Both the position numbers and the translations under genes were made by a program. Under the pieces are notes generated by a model, which was given only the letters and a program-made list of their open reading frames with translations, was not told where the DNA came from and made no database searches. Of a stretch of 10,113 bases of DNA, positions 1 to 7,761 are shown in pieces; the first letter of the stretch is position 1; each line of letters starts with the position of its first letter. Source of the stretch: Larix sibirica. Lineage: Eukaryota > Streptophyta > Pinopsida > Pinales > Pinaceae. The stretch spans positions 644-10,756 of the forward strand of contig NWUY0300134428.1 in NCBI GenBank assembly GCA_004151065.3. The letters run 5' to 3'.

Positions 1-6
1 AAAAAG

Positions 7-21
7 GGCCAAAATTTGGCC
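7..21. repeat. Inverted repeat, 7-bp arms, near the window edge
   Basis: GGCCAAA (7-13), one central base, then TTTGGCC (15-21). On the element strand it is followed by CTTTTT at the window edge. Folded as RNA it would need a 3-base loop, leaving about 6 pairs. It is the most distal of three inverted repeats in the LINE-1 3' UTR. Confidence 0.6.
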
Positions 22-67
22 TAATGGATCTCGGAACACTAATAATGAAAAATTGGATTGTTCAAGT

Positions 68-87
68 CTTCGAACGCTCATTCGAAG
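68..87. repeat. Perfect 7-bp stem, 6-nt loop in LINE-1 3' UTR
   Basis: CTTCGAA (68-74), a 6-base loop, TTCGAAG (81-87). The arms match perfectly. Only one base separates it from the next hairpin. Such 3' stem-loops are known RT-recognition sites in some non-LTR elements; that this one has this role is inference. Confidence 0.65.
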
Positions 88-88
88 T

Positions 89-110
89 CCACTAAGTGTA
101 ATTTTAGTGG
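89..110. repeat. Perfect 7-bp stem, 8-nt loop in LINE-1 3' UTR
   Basis: CCACTAA (89-95), an 8-base loop, TTAGTGG (104-110). It sits directly next to the 68-87 hairpin, so the two would form a tandem stem-loop pair in the element RNA. Confidence 0.65.
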
Positions 111-257
111 ATAACATAACCCATGATAAAAAAAGAAACAGTCCAACCCTCATTCCCTGGAAAAGTCATCAATGGGAAACAAACCAAAAAGAAAAGAGGA
201 AAGGTATATCTAACTGCTAAGTACAAAAAAAATATAAACGTGAAGTAATGTCTCCAT

Positions 258-780
258 TTATGAGCCATTAACATGCAAGATGCATGTGGAAAAAAGTAGA
301 CCCCCGCTCCACTCCTCAAAATGTATAAACCCCTATGAGGCCGCAAGACCACACCTGGATAAAGCATCTGCATCTGTATTGAAATCCCTGAAGATATGCA
401 AGGTAGAGACATGAGGAAAGGCCTTGAGTAGAATATTGACATGAGCCATCCAAGATGAGAGCTCCATCACCATTAAAGAGCAGATACCCTTCACCCAATC
501 AACTATAAGTTTAGATTCACCATCAATATGGTGTAAAGAAAGATGTTGAGAGTTGGAAAAAATGAGGACAAGCTAGAGCACTAATAGCTCTCCTCTCGTA
601 TTGTTCCCCAAACCACAATTTAACCATAAATCAAAGTGACAATCCGGATCCAAAATAATGAGATCCCAAGTACCACAAACACAAGCCTGTTCCTGAGAAA
701 CCCCGTCGAAAAAGACCTTGCATCTAGATAAAGGAGGAGGAGGAGGCCAAGAGATCACAGTCGAGTTAGATCCAGATCTT
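258..780 (-). pseudogene. LINE-1 ORF2: C-terminal RNase H domain
   Basis: RNase H removes RNA from the RNA-DNA hybrid. The domain begins after a run of prolines (WPPPPP). Catalytic positions by family alignment are Asp of FFDG (705-707, kept), Glu of GELLVL (588-590, kept), the usual Asp of G-D-S-K which is Glu here (516-518), and Asp of FNTDADALS (366-368, kept). The His before RDFN is also present. TAG at 573 follows GELLVL where relatives have Trp. TAG at 333 or TAA at 258 ends the protein. Other signatures are SKLIVDWVKG and DALSRCGL. Plant LINEs of this clade commonly carry this domain. Confidence 0.85.
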
Positions 781-999
781 GATGAGGCACCTGATAATTC
801 CAATAAAGTCTTTATTGCATGCCAAACTGTGCCCAACTATTTATTTTCAAAAATACAAGCGTTTCGGTCACGCCAAGTTTCCCACGTGATGAAACAAGTT
901 ATTTCACCAAACCGTTGATTGTGTGAGAACCAGTTCTGGAGACAGTCAAGTAAAGTATCCCCATTCCAGGTCGAGATCTTTGTTAAATTTTTGCTAACA

Positions 1000-2057
1000 T
1001 AGATCCAAAAAAATTTCGAGAAAGATCAAGTAACAAATAGGTGATGGACACTTTCAACTCCATGCTTGCAGAGTGGACATATATTCGGGCCAATAAAGCC
1101 TCTCTTTTGCAGGTTATCCTAGGATACATTTTTTTTTGCTAGCTCCATCCAAATAAATAATTTGATCTTTAAAGGAAAAATCCATTTCCAACAATCTATG
1201 TACCACCATTTCTACTTAGAGGCAACCGAATACATAATAGCCTCGTATGCGAGCTTAGCTGACACAGACCCATCCTATGTATTCCACGTCCATTTAACTT
1301 GATCAGAGGAATCTGAAATCTTTACAATCCCATGGTATAAGCCCCCAATATATTACGTCCATTCACTGGCCAGAATGTTGTGTAAGCCAAGCTGAGCAGC
1401 ACTAATCCATTTGGGAAATCTGCTACGTGGAGAAAAAGAGAACAGTGCATGGTTTAAAGTATAAATGCCCTTTGTTTGCAAAAAATAAATAAGCTCCTGC
1501 GAGAGAGTATAATTTACCGGCCCACCAATTATCGAGTCTTCACCAACTTGAATCATTCTACCGTCCCCCGGGACCCAAGCCAACCAATCTGCCACAATAG
1601 GAAACGCTGAAATAAGACTAGAACGAATGTTTGATATTCCCTTCCTAATCTTTATCTTGGAGTGGATCCATTGGATAAAGGACATCTTCCTGAAATATTT
1701 TCCTTTAATAATGAGACTCCAAGGGCTAACCACAGTAAGCATACGCCATAAATTTTTTGCCAATAAGGTAGAAGCGAAGTTGTATATATTTTTTAGTGCC
1801 CAAGCTCCCTTCACCTTTGAATTGGCCAGTCGCTCCCATTCCATAAGGTGAAATTTTTGTTTGTCACATCCTGACCAAATGAAGTTACAAATTTTCCTTA
1901 TAATACCAGTAAGGATGGATTCTAGAATTTTACAAAGCGACATCCAATACACCATAAGGTTTTGGAGGACTGGTTTTGCAAGTGTCACTCTTCCACCAAT
2001 GGATAACCATTTCCAGTTCCAATGATACATATGCTTATCGAATCTTTTCAGGATTCA
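1000..2057 (-). pseudogene. LINE-1 ORF2: thumb/connection region and zf-RVT-like zinc-binding motif
   Basis: After a TGA at 2055 the frame continues with HWNWKWLSIGGRVTLAKPVLQ, the typical post-RT segment. A long Trp-rich region follows, then WIFPLKIKLFIW and DNLQKRGF. The Cys/His motif is CPLCKHGVESVHHLF: Cys at 1077-1079 and 1068-1070, His-His at 1044-1046 and 1041-1043. The fourth ligand, expected four residues later, is a TGA stop at 1026-1028, most simply from a Cys codon. Further stops lie at 1353, 1275, 1212 and 1119. The last replaces the Trp usually seen before DNLQKRG. This matches the zf-RVT family at the C-terminus of plant LINE ORF2. Confidence 0.83.
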
Positions 2058-3063
2058 ATGCCAATCTGAAACCCTGTAGTCGTTTGGTTTGATGAAGTAG
2101 CCAAGGTACTTAGTCCCATCCATAATATCCATAACTCTGAAAGGAAATACCAACTTAATAGCTTCAATATGATCTTCCTCCGTATTGTGTTTTAGAATAG
2201 TAGATTTTGAACCATTTATCTCCATACCCCAGGACCTACAAAATAAATCTAATAAGTTCTTGATATGACTCCATTCCTCAATTCTTCCCATCTCAAAAAG
2301 CATTACATCATCCCCGAAAATTTCATGCCTAATAGCCAATGTGGAAGAGATCTTTAGACGCTTTATATCAACATTTTCCTTCGGCTTTAGCAAGAGTCTG
2401 CCAAGTCCTTCTATGACAATCAAGAACAACAGAGGTGAGAGGGGACAACCTTGTCTAAGTCCCCTCGAATTGGAAAATAAATTTGCGAGACTCCCATTAA
2501 TCAGAATAGCATAGCTCACTGAGGAAACGCATGCCATTATCCAATGGATAGCTTTGCATGGAATCCTAATCTACATTAGTGCCAATATGAGGAAACCCCA
2601 GTTAACTTTGTTGTAGGCTCTAGTTAGATCCAGCTGCAAAATTAATCCATCCATATTTTTCACTTCTATGTTGTGGAAGGCTTTCTGTGCCACACCTATG
2701 GCATCCAGGATCTGACTATTTTCCAGGAAACCAAACTACTCCCTTGATATGCACTTCGACAATATCGGCTTGATCCTTTGAGAAATCATCTTGGCAATCA
2801 ACTTGTATATGAGGTTACATAATGAAATAAGTCTGAAATCATTAAAATATTCAGGCACTAAAGCTTTTGGAATAAAAGCTATAAAAGTAGAATTTAAAGC
2901 TACATAATCCTTACCTTCTATCCTTGTCTCTTCAACCATGGCAAAAATCTCATTGTCCATTAAATAAAAAAATTCCAAGAAAAGATCCGCAGTCCACCCA
3001 TCCGAGCCTGGGATTTTGTCTTTCAAAAATCCTTTTAGTGTCTTAGGAATTTCTTCTAGAGTA
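2055..3063 (-). pseudogene. LINE-1 ORF2: reverse transcriptase domain
   Basis: This domain synthesises DNA on the element RNA. In order it shows PGSDGW (N-terminal RT motif), FIAFIPKALVPEYFNDFR with ISLCN (fingers), FGFLENSQILDAI, motif A LDLTRAYNKVNW with the catalytic Asp at 2628-2630, motif B RGLRQGCPLSPLLF, motif C FGDD at 2307-2318 (the family usually has FADD; both Asp are kept), motif D SWGMEINGSKS and motif E YLGYFI. All three catalytic aspartates are intact. The second Asp of motif A (AYD in relatives) is Asn here. The whole domain is in one frame, interrupted by TAG at 2736 and 2571. The first replaces the Gln of the QxGF motif. Confidence 0.92.
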
Positions 3064-3662
3064 ACAGGATTGAAGATCTCGTTTCCCTCCTAGTCAGAGA
3101 AAAATTGTGGAAATTCTTCAATAACCTTGAATTGTTCTCTGACAAAGAATTCCCCATTTTAATCATAATATTTTTGAAAATGTCTAAACGCTTCCATATG
3201 AAGATCCTGTTGTTTCCCAATCCATTCGCCATCCTTGTTTTTAATTGACCAAATGTAATTCATAACCCTCCTACTATCAACAAATCTATGGAAGAACTTG
3301 TTATTTTGATCCCCTAAAGATATCCAAAGATACCTGCTCTTGAGACGCCACGTCTCCTCTTGACATCTTAAGATATTTAAGCGATTTTTTCCAAATCTTG
3401 AAGGGTTGCACTTTCCTGCGTTGAAAGATAACCACTTAAATTTTTCTCGTATAAATCTACCAGTTGAGCTTCAATCTGACAAAGGCCTGAATTAATCAAT
3501 TTTTCCTTGGCCCATTCCAATTTCAATACCACCCTTTTCAATAATATCATCTTCTGGATTAATTTGTGCGTCAGTGAAGCCAACAAAACCATGTTGAAAC
3601 TCACACATTCCTTTCTGATCAAAGCTTTAAATTCCTCCTCTTTTAACTAGGTGTGGTTGAAC
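3064..3662 (-). pseudogene. LINE-1 ORF2: linker between endonuclease and RT
   Basis: The segment opens with FKFNHT-stop-L (TAG 3647 in place of the usual Trp), followed by EEEFKALI and a helical, Lys/Glu-rich stretch. It then reads EETWRLKSR and GDQNNKFFHRF. These are the conserved linker signatures of plant LINEs (FKF-H-W, EE-WRLKSR, GD-NTKFFH). A frameshift in the A run on the element strand (T run 3385-3390) splits the segment, and stops at 3159 and 3090 follow. The linker has no catalytic role of its own that I can point to. Confidence 0.8.
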
Positions 3663-4387
3663 TTAAAGGGGGAGGATTTTTATAACCTTCGAAATCCAGT
3701 TCCAAAAATATTAGCTTATGGTCCGAGATGGCTACCAAATCCTCCCAAGAGCGGTATCTGTGTAGAGATTCCAACAAATGATCCACCACCAAGAATCGGT
3801 CTAGTCATTTGGATACCCATCATTTCCAGCTCTCCCATTGCTCTAGGTAGGGCATATGGATACATGCTTAATGTCATTTAGGCCTGTAGTGGATAAAATA
3901 TTATGTAAGTGGTTGCTTAAGGGGTCCAATTTGGATGAAACACCCCAGCTTTCCTCAGCCGAAAGTACAAGATTAAGGTCGCCACCTAATATAAGATTTG
4001 GAAGCTGAAGACAACCCTCTAATTCCACTTGCTCCCAGAAAAGCTTATTGTTTGAATATGGATAGTAACAATTTATCAAATTAACTTCCTCATTAAACCC
4101 TAAGAGACTGCCACGAAGAAGAATTCCCAAGGGGATCCGATATTCCAAAATATTTAAAGATTTAGGGTTCCAAGCTGAGAGCAATCCCCCAAAAATACCA
4201 TCTGTATCAAACGAGCAAACTGCCTAGTATTTTTTATCAATTGAAAAAAACTCTTAGCTTTTTGAGCAAGCACTATGGTTTCCTACAAAAAAATGATATC
4301 CGGGTTCCATTTTTCCACTAATAGCTTGAGGGATAATCTTTTATGAGGGCCCTCAATCCCTATGATGTGTATGGACATAAATATCAT
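3650..4387 (-). pseudogene. LINE-1 ORF2: AP endonuclease domain
   Basis: This is the N-terminal exonuclease-endonuclease-phosphatase fold that nicks target DNA. Visible motifs in order are GIEGPHK just after the start; DIIFL-stop-ET, with TAG at 4283 where the family has LQET and the glutamate kept; AWNPK; INCYYPYS; GGDLN, with Asp at 3978-3980 and Asn at 3972-3974; a P-T-stop-S-N-G-R segment with TAG at 3843 where Trp is usual; SK-stop-LDRFL with TGA at 3805 where Arg is usual; and ISDHK, with Asp at 3721-3723 and His at 3718-3720. The catalytic Glu, Asp, Asn and terminal Asp-His pair are therefore readable, but they are spread over three frames. This is the worst-broken part of LINE-1. Confidence 0.85.
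4384..4387 (-). other. ATGA overlap of ORF1 stop and ORF2 start
   Basis: On the minus strand the bases 4387-4384 read ATGA: ATG (4387-4385) opens the endonuclease frame and TGA (4386-4384) closes the last ORF1 frame. This overlap suggests ORF2 was translated by termination-reinitiation. A second in-frame ATG lies three codons on (4378-4376), so the exact start is not certain. Confidence 0.6.
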
Positions 4388-5363
4388 CGTTTAACCTTGG
4401 CTGGTGCTTTCATGTCTCTTAGGGCCCTGGAATTTGAAGAGGGAGTGACAAATGCATCCAGAAGGGGTGGATCAATTATATCATCACCTACAAGCTTCTG
4501 CTTACCTTCACTAGCACTTCTCGTCTTAATTGGAGAGAAATTTTGGGCAAGTCCCCCCTGTCGAGCCCCTTTTGTAGACTTCAAGTCAGAAGAATTTTTA
4601 GCTCGATACATAGGAGAATCCGCATTCGAAAAATGGACAACTAACGAATTCCCAATATATGTAACAAGTGGGTTTTTCTTGGCAATTTCACAGTATGTGG
4701 GGAACTTTAAAGAGCCATCCACGACCTTGAGGGGAAGCCCAAACTCAGTAGTATGTGTCTTTTTTGGTGGAGGATCAACTTGAGGCAGCACCAAGCCATC
4801 TTTCCTGGTAGACAACCCTTTGGAGGGAATAAAAAAGGGAATGGAGAGGTCAACATTTTTGGGGTAGGTCGAAAAACCAACTGGAAACGGATGAGACCCC
4901 TCAATTGGACAAGGAGACCGAGGATGACATGATATGGGATTTGGAAGAGGAACCTTTATAGGGAGAACCAGAGAGTCCAACTTAATCACCCCCTGATCGG
5001 GAGCAGAGAGCTCTTTAGGAGGATTTTCAGGGATACTCACATCAATACCCTGGTAGAAATAGGGATCCCCCCTACTAAATCCTCCCCAATCCTGTCCCCT
5101 TTCGCTTCCAATGATGAAATAAAAACAAGTTCAGACTCAGTTAAAGATGAAACAAAGGTAGAGTCTAGTGCTTGTAGCTTACCAACAAGAGTCAAGAGGT
5201 CCAGTGTATTCTTCTGAGGAGGGGCATCTCCTTGCTGAGCCAGAGGATATCTAACACCCAGATCATCATATGAGGAGTTGTAATCTTCAGAAGTCCAGGC
5301 TTGAATGTCCATCCACTTCCGAGCCCTAGCTAGCTGAGGAGCACTGATGCCAAAGGTGCCCAA
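4384..5363 (-). pseudogene. LINE-1 ORF1: low-complexity C-terminal tail
   Basis: Two open frames, 5363-5037 and 5040-4384, together cover the region between the knuckle and ORF2. The second is the longest continuous reading frame of ORF1 (218 codons) and is rich in Pro, Ser and Lys, including segments such as PENPPKELSAPDQGV. I recognise no domain. A disordered tail between the knuckle and the endonuclease is usual for ORF1 of these elements. The frame change near 5040 is inferred from the break in continuity, not from a homologue. Confidence 0.6.
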
Positions 5364-5382
5364 CCTCTATACATCGAGAACA
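5341..5382 (-). pseudogene. LINE-1 ORF1: CCHC zinc knuckle
   Basis: The motif CSRCIEVGHLWHQC has the exact spacing C-x2-C-x4-H-x4-C, preceded by LDYWGLPFM as in the plant zf-CCHC that follows DUF4283. It would bind single-stranded nucleic acid. The four ligands are intact. Stops at 5431 and 5413 lie just upstream and another lies just after the motif. Confidence 0.85.
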
Positions 5383-5433
5383 CATAAAAGGGAGCCCCCA
5401 GTAATCCAACGTCTATGTATATGTCTTCCCTCA

Positions 5434-5985
5434 CCATTTTATTTCTAGAGTATCCAGTAAGCCTTTTAACATGTCTATTTTGACTAGGATCTTCCCCACC
5501 CTTTTATCTATACTGTTGAGGACATCATTGTTGAGGAAGAGGAAATGACCCAAATTATTAGCTACCGCTTCAAACGTCGGCCTATTCCACATAGCTAGAG
5601 GGAACCCTCGTAGGAGGACCCAGATGTGTCTAAACTAGATCCTTTTTTAGTCTGGATTAAAACCTGAATGCCATCTTTTGAGCATCAAACTCCCATTCCC
5701 CCTCAACCAAGTTCTTCCTAGAATGAGAGATGCGTGTTCCTCCTTCCTGAAGACAAATCCATACCAACCTTTTGACAGGATTGATATATTTGGTCTGTAC
5801 CTGATTAAAGGCGCCCATGAGGAAGAAACCCACTGTAAAATTTCCTTAGGGTTCATAGCCCTGTAACTAAATTTTCCCACAAGTGCCTTCATTGATAAGG
5901 CAACTATGCCTTCCAACCCAATATCCCTACCAAACATCATACTATGCCCCTCCAGATGCCTTTTCCACTTCCCATGACGCTTAAT
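5434..5985 (-). pseudogene. LINE-1 ORF1: DUF4283 region
   Basis: The frame shows MMFGRDIGLEGIVALSMKAL, KGWYGFVFRKEEHASLIL, GRTWLRGNGSLMLKRW, then (after TAA 5647 and TAG 5635) HIWVLLRGFPLAMWN, FEAVANNLGHF and GKILVKIDM. The order, an aromatic/basic strand followed by a W-G-LRG-P--W segment, is characteristic of DUF4283 proteins in plant retroelements, which are taken to bind nucleic acid. It leads directly into the zinc knuckle, as in relatives. Confidence 0.8.
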
Positions 5986-6533
5986 GAAAACCCTTTTTTT
6001 TGGACCACATACCTCTTCTGAGACAAGTTTGTATTCTTAGGCTGTGGGGAAAGGGCTTTTATCGATATAGGTTTTGTTGAACCCTCACTAGACGACCGAG
6101 AGTCTCTAGACTCCAATTCAATGGAATGAAGCGGAATTGAGGCCTCGACATTTGTCAGTCCATATTCCCCTTGTGTCATTCCTTTTTCACCCCCACATTG
6201 CACGATTTTAACATGTTCTCGGAGGAGGGTTTTGTAATCCTTATCCAGTTTGAGTAAGCCTTGTCTTCCCCACCACTCATCAGACTGCCTGTCTCTTTTG
6301 GAGGCGGAACCCCCTATGTCCAGAACCTTGCCATCCGTTGACCTCCGTCCTGAACTCACATAAAGGACAAAAAAACAGTGGGAGTTTCGAAGGTCTATTT
6401 CCACAAAACCACACTACACTGTCTTCTTCCACAGAGTAGTTTGTCATTAACCGGATATCGAGCATCAAAGGAAGTATACTATCACATGAATTTTTAGTGG
6501 CCCGCCACTAGCATTCGAAGTAGGAACTGCCAT

Positions 6534-6700
6534 TATCACTCTGTTGAAACCCTAACCCTTCCAGGTATCTCTATCCCAAAATTCTTCATGTAAGAACATT
6601 AACTATCTTTGAAGAGAGAAAGGAAACCCTTCTCATAGTTTCCCTCACACGACAATATCAAATCTAAATATTCTAAGTTGTCAACCTTTGCGGTTGGAAA
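6534..6700 (-). other. Probable 5' UTR of LINE-1
   Basis: Between the proposed ORF1 start and the AT-rich spacer lies sequence of more mixed composition, with pyrimidine-rich runs on the element strand and no long open frame. This is where a LINE's internal promoter would lie, but I can identify no specific promoter element. The outer limit is approximate. Confidence 0.4.
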
Positions 6701-7100
6701 TCTTTAAAAAATCTTAGAATCACATATATTAGCTATGGAAATTGCATAATTTGGGTGCCATGGGGTATTTGAGTGTGCTGAATATATTTATAGATTTAAT
6801 AATACAATTTAAACACTTTTGGATTTGGATTTTACCAATTTTCTTTTTACTTGATTCTGACTAAAATCCACTATAAAGTCCAAAACATAGGATAAATAAA
6901 CTACTCCTTAATTATCCATTCAATCAAAATCTCCAAACATTTAAATAAACTAATTGCTTTTTTCTATAAAATATTAAATTGTTTATGATTCATCATATTA
7001 TATAATTTTCTATATTTTTTATAAAAAAAAATAAACATTATAATTGATATTTTAAATTTTAAATCAAAATATTTATTGATAAACCTCTCAATTCTTGTCC
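6700..7100. other. AT-rich spacer, no gene seen
   Basis: The sequence between the two LINEs is strongly AT-rich, especially 6960-7080, with A and T runs. I found no open frame of note, no tRNA-like or rRNA-like segment and no repeat with clear arms. It is most simply the old genomic DNA into which LINE-1 inserted. Confidence 0.6.
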
Positions 7101-7134
7101 AGTTTGTACAAATGTTCTCAAATCTATCCTGAAT

Positions 7135-7761
7135 CTACATATACAATCTTCTAAGAAGCAAAGCAGGTCCAAAAGTATTACCTTGTCTTTGACATTTTCT
7201 GAAAATATCCATGGAATGCTTCAAAACAAATAGTTTTCCATAAAAAGTAAATAGTTTGATACAAACAGTTATTAATTTCAGAAGAGGGAAATGTATGGTT
7301 GAGAGTCCATCCAAGTCCTTGAATTTTTGTAAAGCTGGAGCAGCCTTAGAAAGAGAATTTGCCTTTGTGTTGAACTCGAAAATGTGTGGAAGTAATTGAT
7401 GTTCTTTTAGCATCTTGGCTACCTTTTGCTTTACAGTCTCTGTAAGAAAGCCTAATGTTAAGAGACACCTGTTTTTAAGATCTCTGTTGGGGATCCTCAA
7501 ACAGTTTTTAAAAATGAGACTTGCATGTGCTTGCAATGTCTTTAAAAGATTTTTCCTTGGATTTGTTACGCAGTTTCCAACCTCCTAGATAGTATTGACA
7601 CTTTTCCTATAATTAGCATATTTATAAAAGAATTTAGTTTTGTTATTCCCCTCAACCAATTGGGTGGCTTTGTTTCTCTTATTTGTCTAGAAGATTTTAT
7701 TTTTTGGTATTATAAGGACTTTAAGAAGATGTATTTTTCATCAATGAAAGCTTCCAAGGTA
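7135..7761 (-). pseudogene. LINE-2 ORF2: linker and first part of RT
   Basis: The element strand shows NNKTKFFYKYANYRKSVNTI-stop (TAG 7585-7587, where relatives have Trp). In a shifted frame come SFKDIASTCKSHF and LFEDPQQ, the typical linker end. Near 7330-7300 a degraded QGLGWTLN resembles the PGPDGWT motif that opens the RT. The 133-codon open frame 7536-7135 crosses these in another frame and is not itself the ancestral reading. After about 7135 the similarity ends before the RT fingers, so the catalytic core is absent. Confidence 0.6.

Larger units (their letters stand above)
1..257 (-). other. 3' UTR of LINE-1
   Basis: This follows the last plausible ORF2 stop (TAA at 260-258 on the minus strand). 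I see no coding similarity in it. Its distal 110 bases hold three short inverted repeats, listed separately. An open stretch in another frame runs from 442 to 104, but it starts inside the RNase H region in the wrong frame and then covers UTR, so I treat it as chance. Confidence 0.6.
258..4387 (-). pseudogene. LINE-1 ORF2 (endonuclease-reverse transcriptase-RNase H polyprotein), broken
   Basis: ORF2 supplies the catalytic machinery of the element: it nicks target DNA, reverse-transcribes the RNA and degrades the hybrid. The start is placed at the ATG 4387-4385, which overlaps the ORF1 stop and lies just before the endonuclease similarity. The frame shifts about four times between 4210 and 3385: near 4200, near 3815, at the G run 3668-3672 and at the T run 3385-3390. 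From 3384 to 258 everything lies in one frame. In-frame stops (lowest plus-strand base of each): 4283, 3843, 3805, 3647, 3159, 3090, 2736, 2571, 2055, 1353, 1275, 1212, 1119, 1026, 837, 573 and 333; twelve are TAG. The stop at 333 could be the natural end, but RNase-H-tail-like residues continue to the TAA at 258. The length, about 4.1 kb (near 1370 codons), is normal for a plant LINE ORF2. Confidence 0.88.
4384..6533 (-). pseudogene. LINE-1 ORF1 (DUF4283/CCHC nucleic-acid-binding protein), broken
   Basis: ORF1 of plant LINEs encodes an RNA-binding partner that packages the element transcript. The proposed start is ATG 6533-6531, followed by MAVPTSNASGGPLK before a stop. The same frame carries the N-terminal region to about 6000 (open from 6404 to 5937, Lys/Ser-rich and polar). 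A shift at the T run 5994-6001 leads into the DUF4283-like frame, open 5940-5647 and readable with stops to about 5320, which ends in the zinc knuckle. A further shift near 5345 gives 5363-5037, and another near 5040 gives the Pro/Ser-rich tail ending at 4384. If this start is right, the full length would be about 715 codons. The start is uncertain because several stops lie between 6470 and 6405. Confidence 0.72.
1..6700 (-). mobile_element. LINE-1: near-full-length, inactive plant LINE (non-LTR retrotransposon)
   Basis: Read on the minus strand, this stretch gives the full domain order of a plant LINE: DUF4283-like region and CCHC knuckle (ORF1), then AP endonuclease, linker, reverse transcriptase, a zf-RVT-like Cys/His motif and RNase H (ORF2). 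Such elements move by target-primed reverse transcription: the endonuclease nicks DNA and the RT copies the element RNA from that nick. Both ORFs carry many stops and several frameshifts, so the copy cannot encode the proteins. The 5' boundary near 6700 is estimated from where the sequence turns AT-rich. The 3' end is not certain because no poly(A) tail or target-site duplication is visible inside the window, so the element may continue past base 1. Long terminal repeats, integrase and protease motifs are absent, which excludes an LTR element. Confidence 0.88.

Noticed and set aside
1-30. A target-site duplication or poly(A) tail marking the end of LINE-1
   Set aside because: The five A at bases 1-5 are T on the element strand, and I found no convincing match to the 5' side near 6700.
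718-918. A plus-strand open frame with a glycine run
   Set aside because: The glycine run is the complement of the proline run before RNase H; it is a shadow of ORF2.
333-4285. The many TAG codons as programmed readthrough or a recoded amber codon
   Set aside because: They replace several different residues (Gln, Trp), occur with frameshifts and TGA/TAA stops, and one hits a zinc ligand (the TGA at 1026). Decay explains all of this better.
4343-4783. A 146-codon plus-strand open frame
   Set aside because: It lies opposite the ORF1 tail and ORF2 start of LINE-1, has no recognisable motif, and the minus strand explains this region.
6700-7100. A host promoter or matrix-attachment region in the AT-rich spacer
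   Set aside because: AT-richness alone is not evidence, and no host gene lies next to it.
7135-7536. A 133-codon open frame as a separate gene
   Set aside because: It shows no domain, and LINE linker and RT motifs appear in the other two frames over the same bases.
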